64,000 nt of DNA from Batillaria attramentaria (lineage: Eukaryota; Mollusca; Gastropoda; Batillariidae): NCBI GenBank assembly GCA_018292915.2, contig JACVVK020000371.1, positions 462,001 through 526,000 of the forward strand. Direction: 5' to 3'. The translations under genes were made by a program, and so were the position numbers. Positions 63,771-64,000 of the stretch are shown piece after piece. The notes under the pieces were generated by a model. The model ran no database searches, was not told where the DNA came from, and was given only the letters and a program-made list of their open reading frames with translations. Position 1 is the first letter of the stretch. Each line of letters starts with the position of its first letter.

Positions 63771-64000
63771 CAATGAAACTTTATTTTACAACGGTAGAGG
63801 CAGTTGACGTCAAGTAGTCAGTTTTCATACCTGCCGTTGCTAAAAACTGTTATTAACTAACTAACAAAATAAAGAATAAAACAAGAAAAACCGACAGACA
63901 GATTAATGCACAAATAAAACAACAACAAACAAACAGCAAACAGATGTTGCAAAGCACACGTACACACATACACGTTGTCTATTGAGAGAGAGAGAGAGAG

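Overview
The window is animal nuclear DNA. Genes are split by GT-AG introns, intergenic space is full of tRNA-headed SINEs with (ATT)n or poly(A) tails, MITEs, LTR and LINE debris and long GT/CA microsatellites, and the recognisable proteins are metazoan (C2H2 zinc fingers, BTB-BACK-Kelch, ABCB6-type transporter). A lophotrochozoan, most likely a gastropod mollusc, is my inference from the repeat style (TGACCTTGA repeats, AGCGCCTAGAGC SINE tails). No database was consulted.

Layout. 1-10 kb, minus strand: an ankyrin-repeat first coding exon (1240-1479) and a three-exon gene (5743-9130) with a short homeodomain-like region. Around them lie a Harbinger-type MITE, several minisatellites and a 53-bp satellite. 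10.9-17.5 kb, plus: a large C2H2 zinc-finger gene (three exons, about 1419 aa, 25 good fingers in three duplicated modules). 19.4-21.8 kb, plus: a two-exon gene for a 57-aa secreted cysteine-rich peptide, hidden because its exons are 70 and 104 nt. 24.7-26.8 kb, plus: a second zinc-finger gene (about 510 aa) cut short by a 2-base frameshift. 27-41 kb: mostly mobile DNA (a perfect 92-bp palindrome with TTAA ends, a hAT-type MITE with 8-bp TSD, a LINE fragment, a 1353-bp solo LTR with 5-bp TSD, nested TIR elements) plus four orphan minus-strand exon candidates. 41.4-45.4 kb, minus: a BTB-BACK-Kelch gene with one frame break in a (TC)4 run. 47.9-50.3 kb, plus: a third zinc-finger gene (23 good fingers). 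50.6-55.8 kb: a decayed Ty3/gypsy LTR retrotransposon on the minus strand. 58.2-63.3 kb, minus: eight phase-consistent exons encoding the ATP-binding domain and C-terminus of an ABCB6/HMT-1 transporter, whose membrane part must lie beyond the right edge.

The three zinc-finger genes share exon style (phase-1 junction into one long exon, acidic spacer with psi-K-x-E motifs, then fingers), so they look like a local paralog cluster on one strand. The other genes show no functional link.

The most unusual signals are the cysteine-rich peptide; the LTR whose end carries eight exact 46-bp units each containing a primer-binding-site-like sequence; an LTR joined to the 3' half of a mature tRNA-Lys including CCA and flanked by direct repeats; tandem arrays packed with TCAAGGTCA nuclear-receptor half-sites; and dispersed blocks of TTTTCGCGAAAA palindromes.
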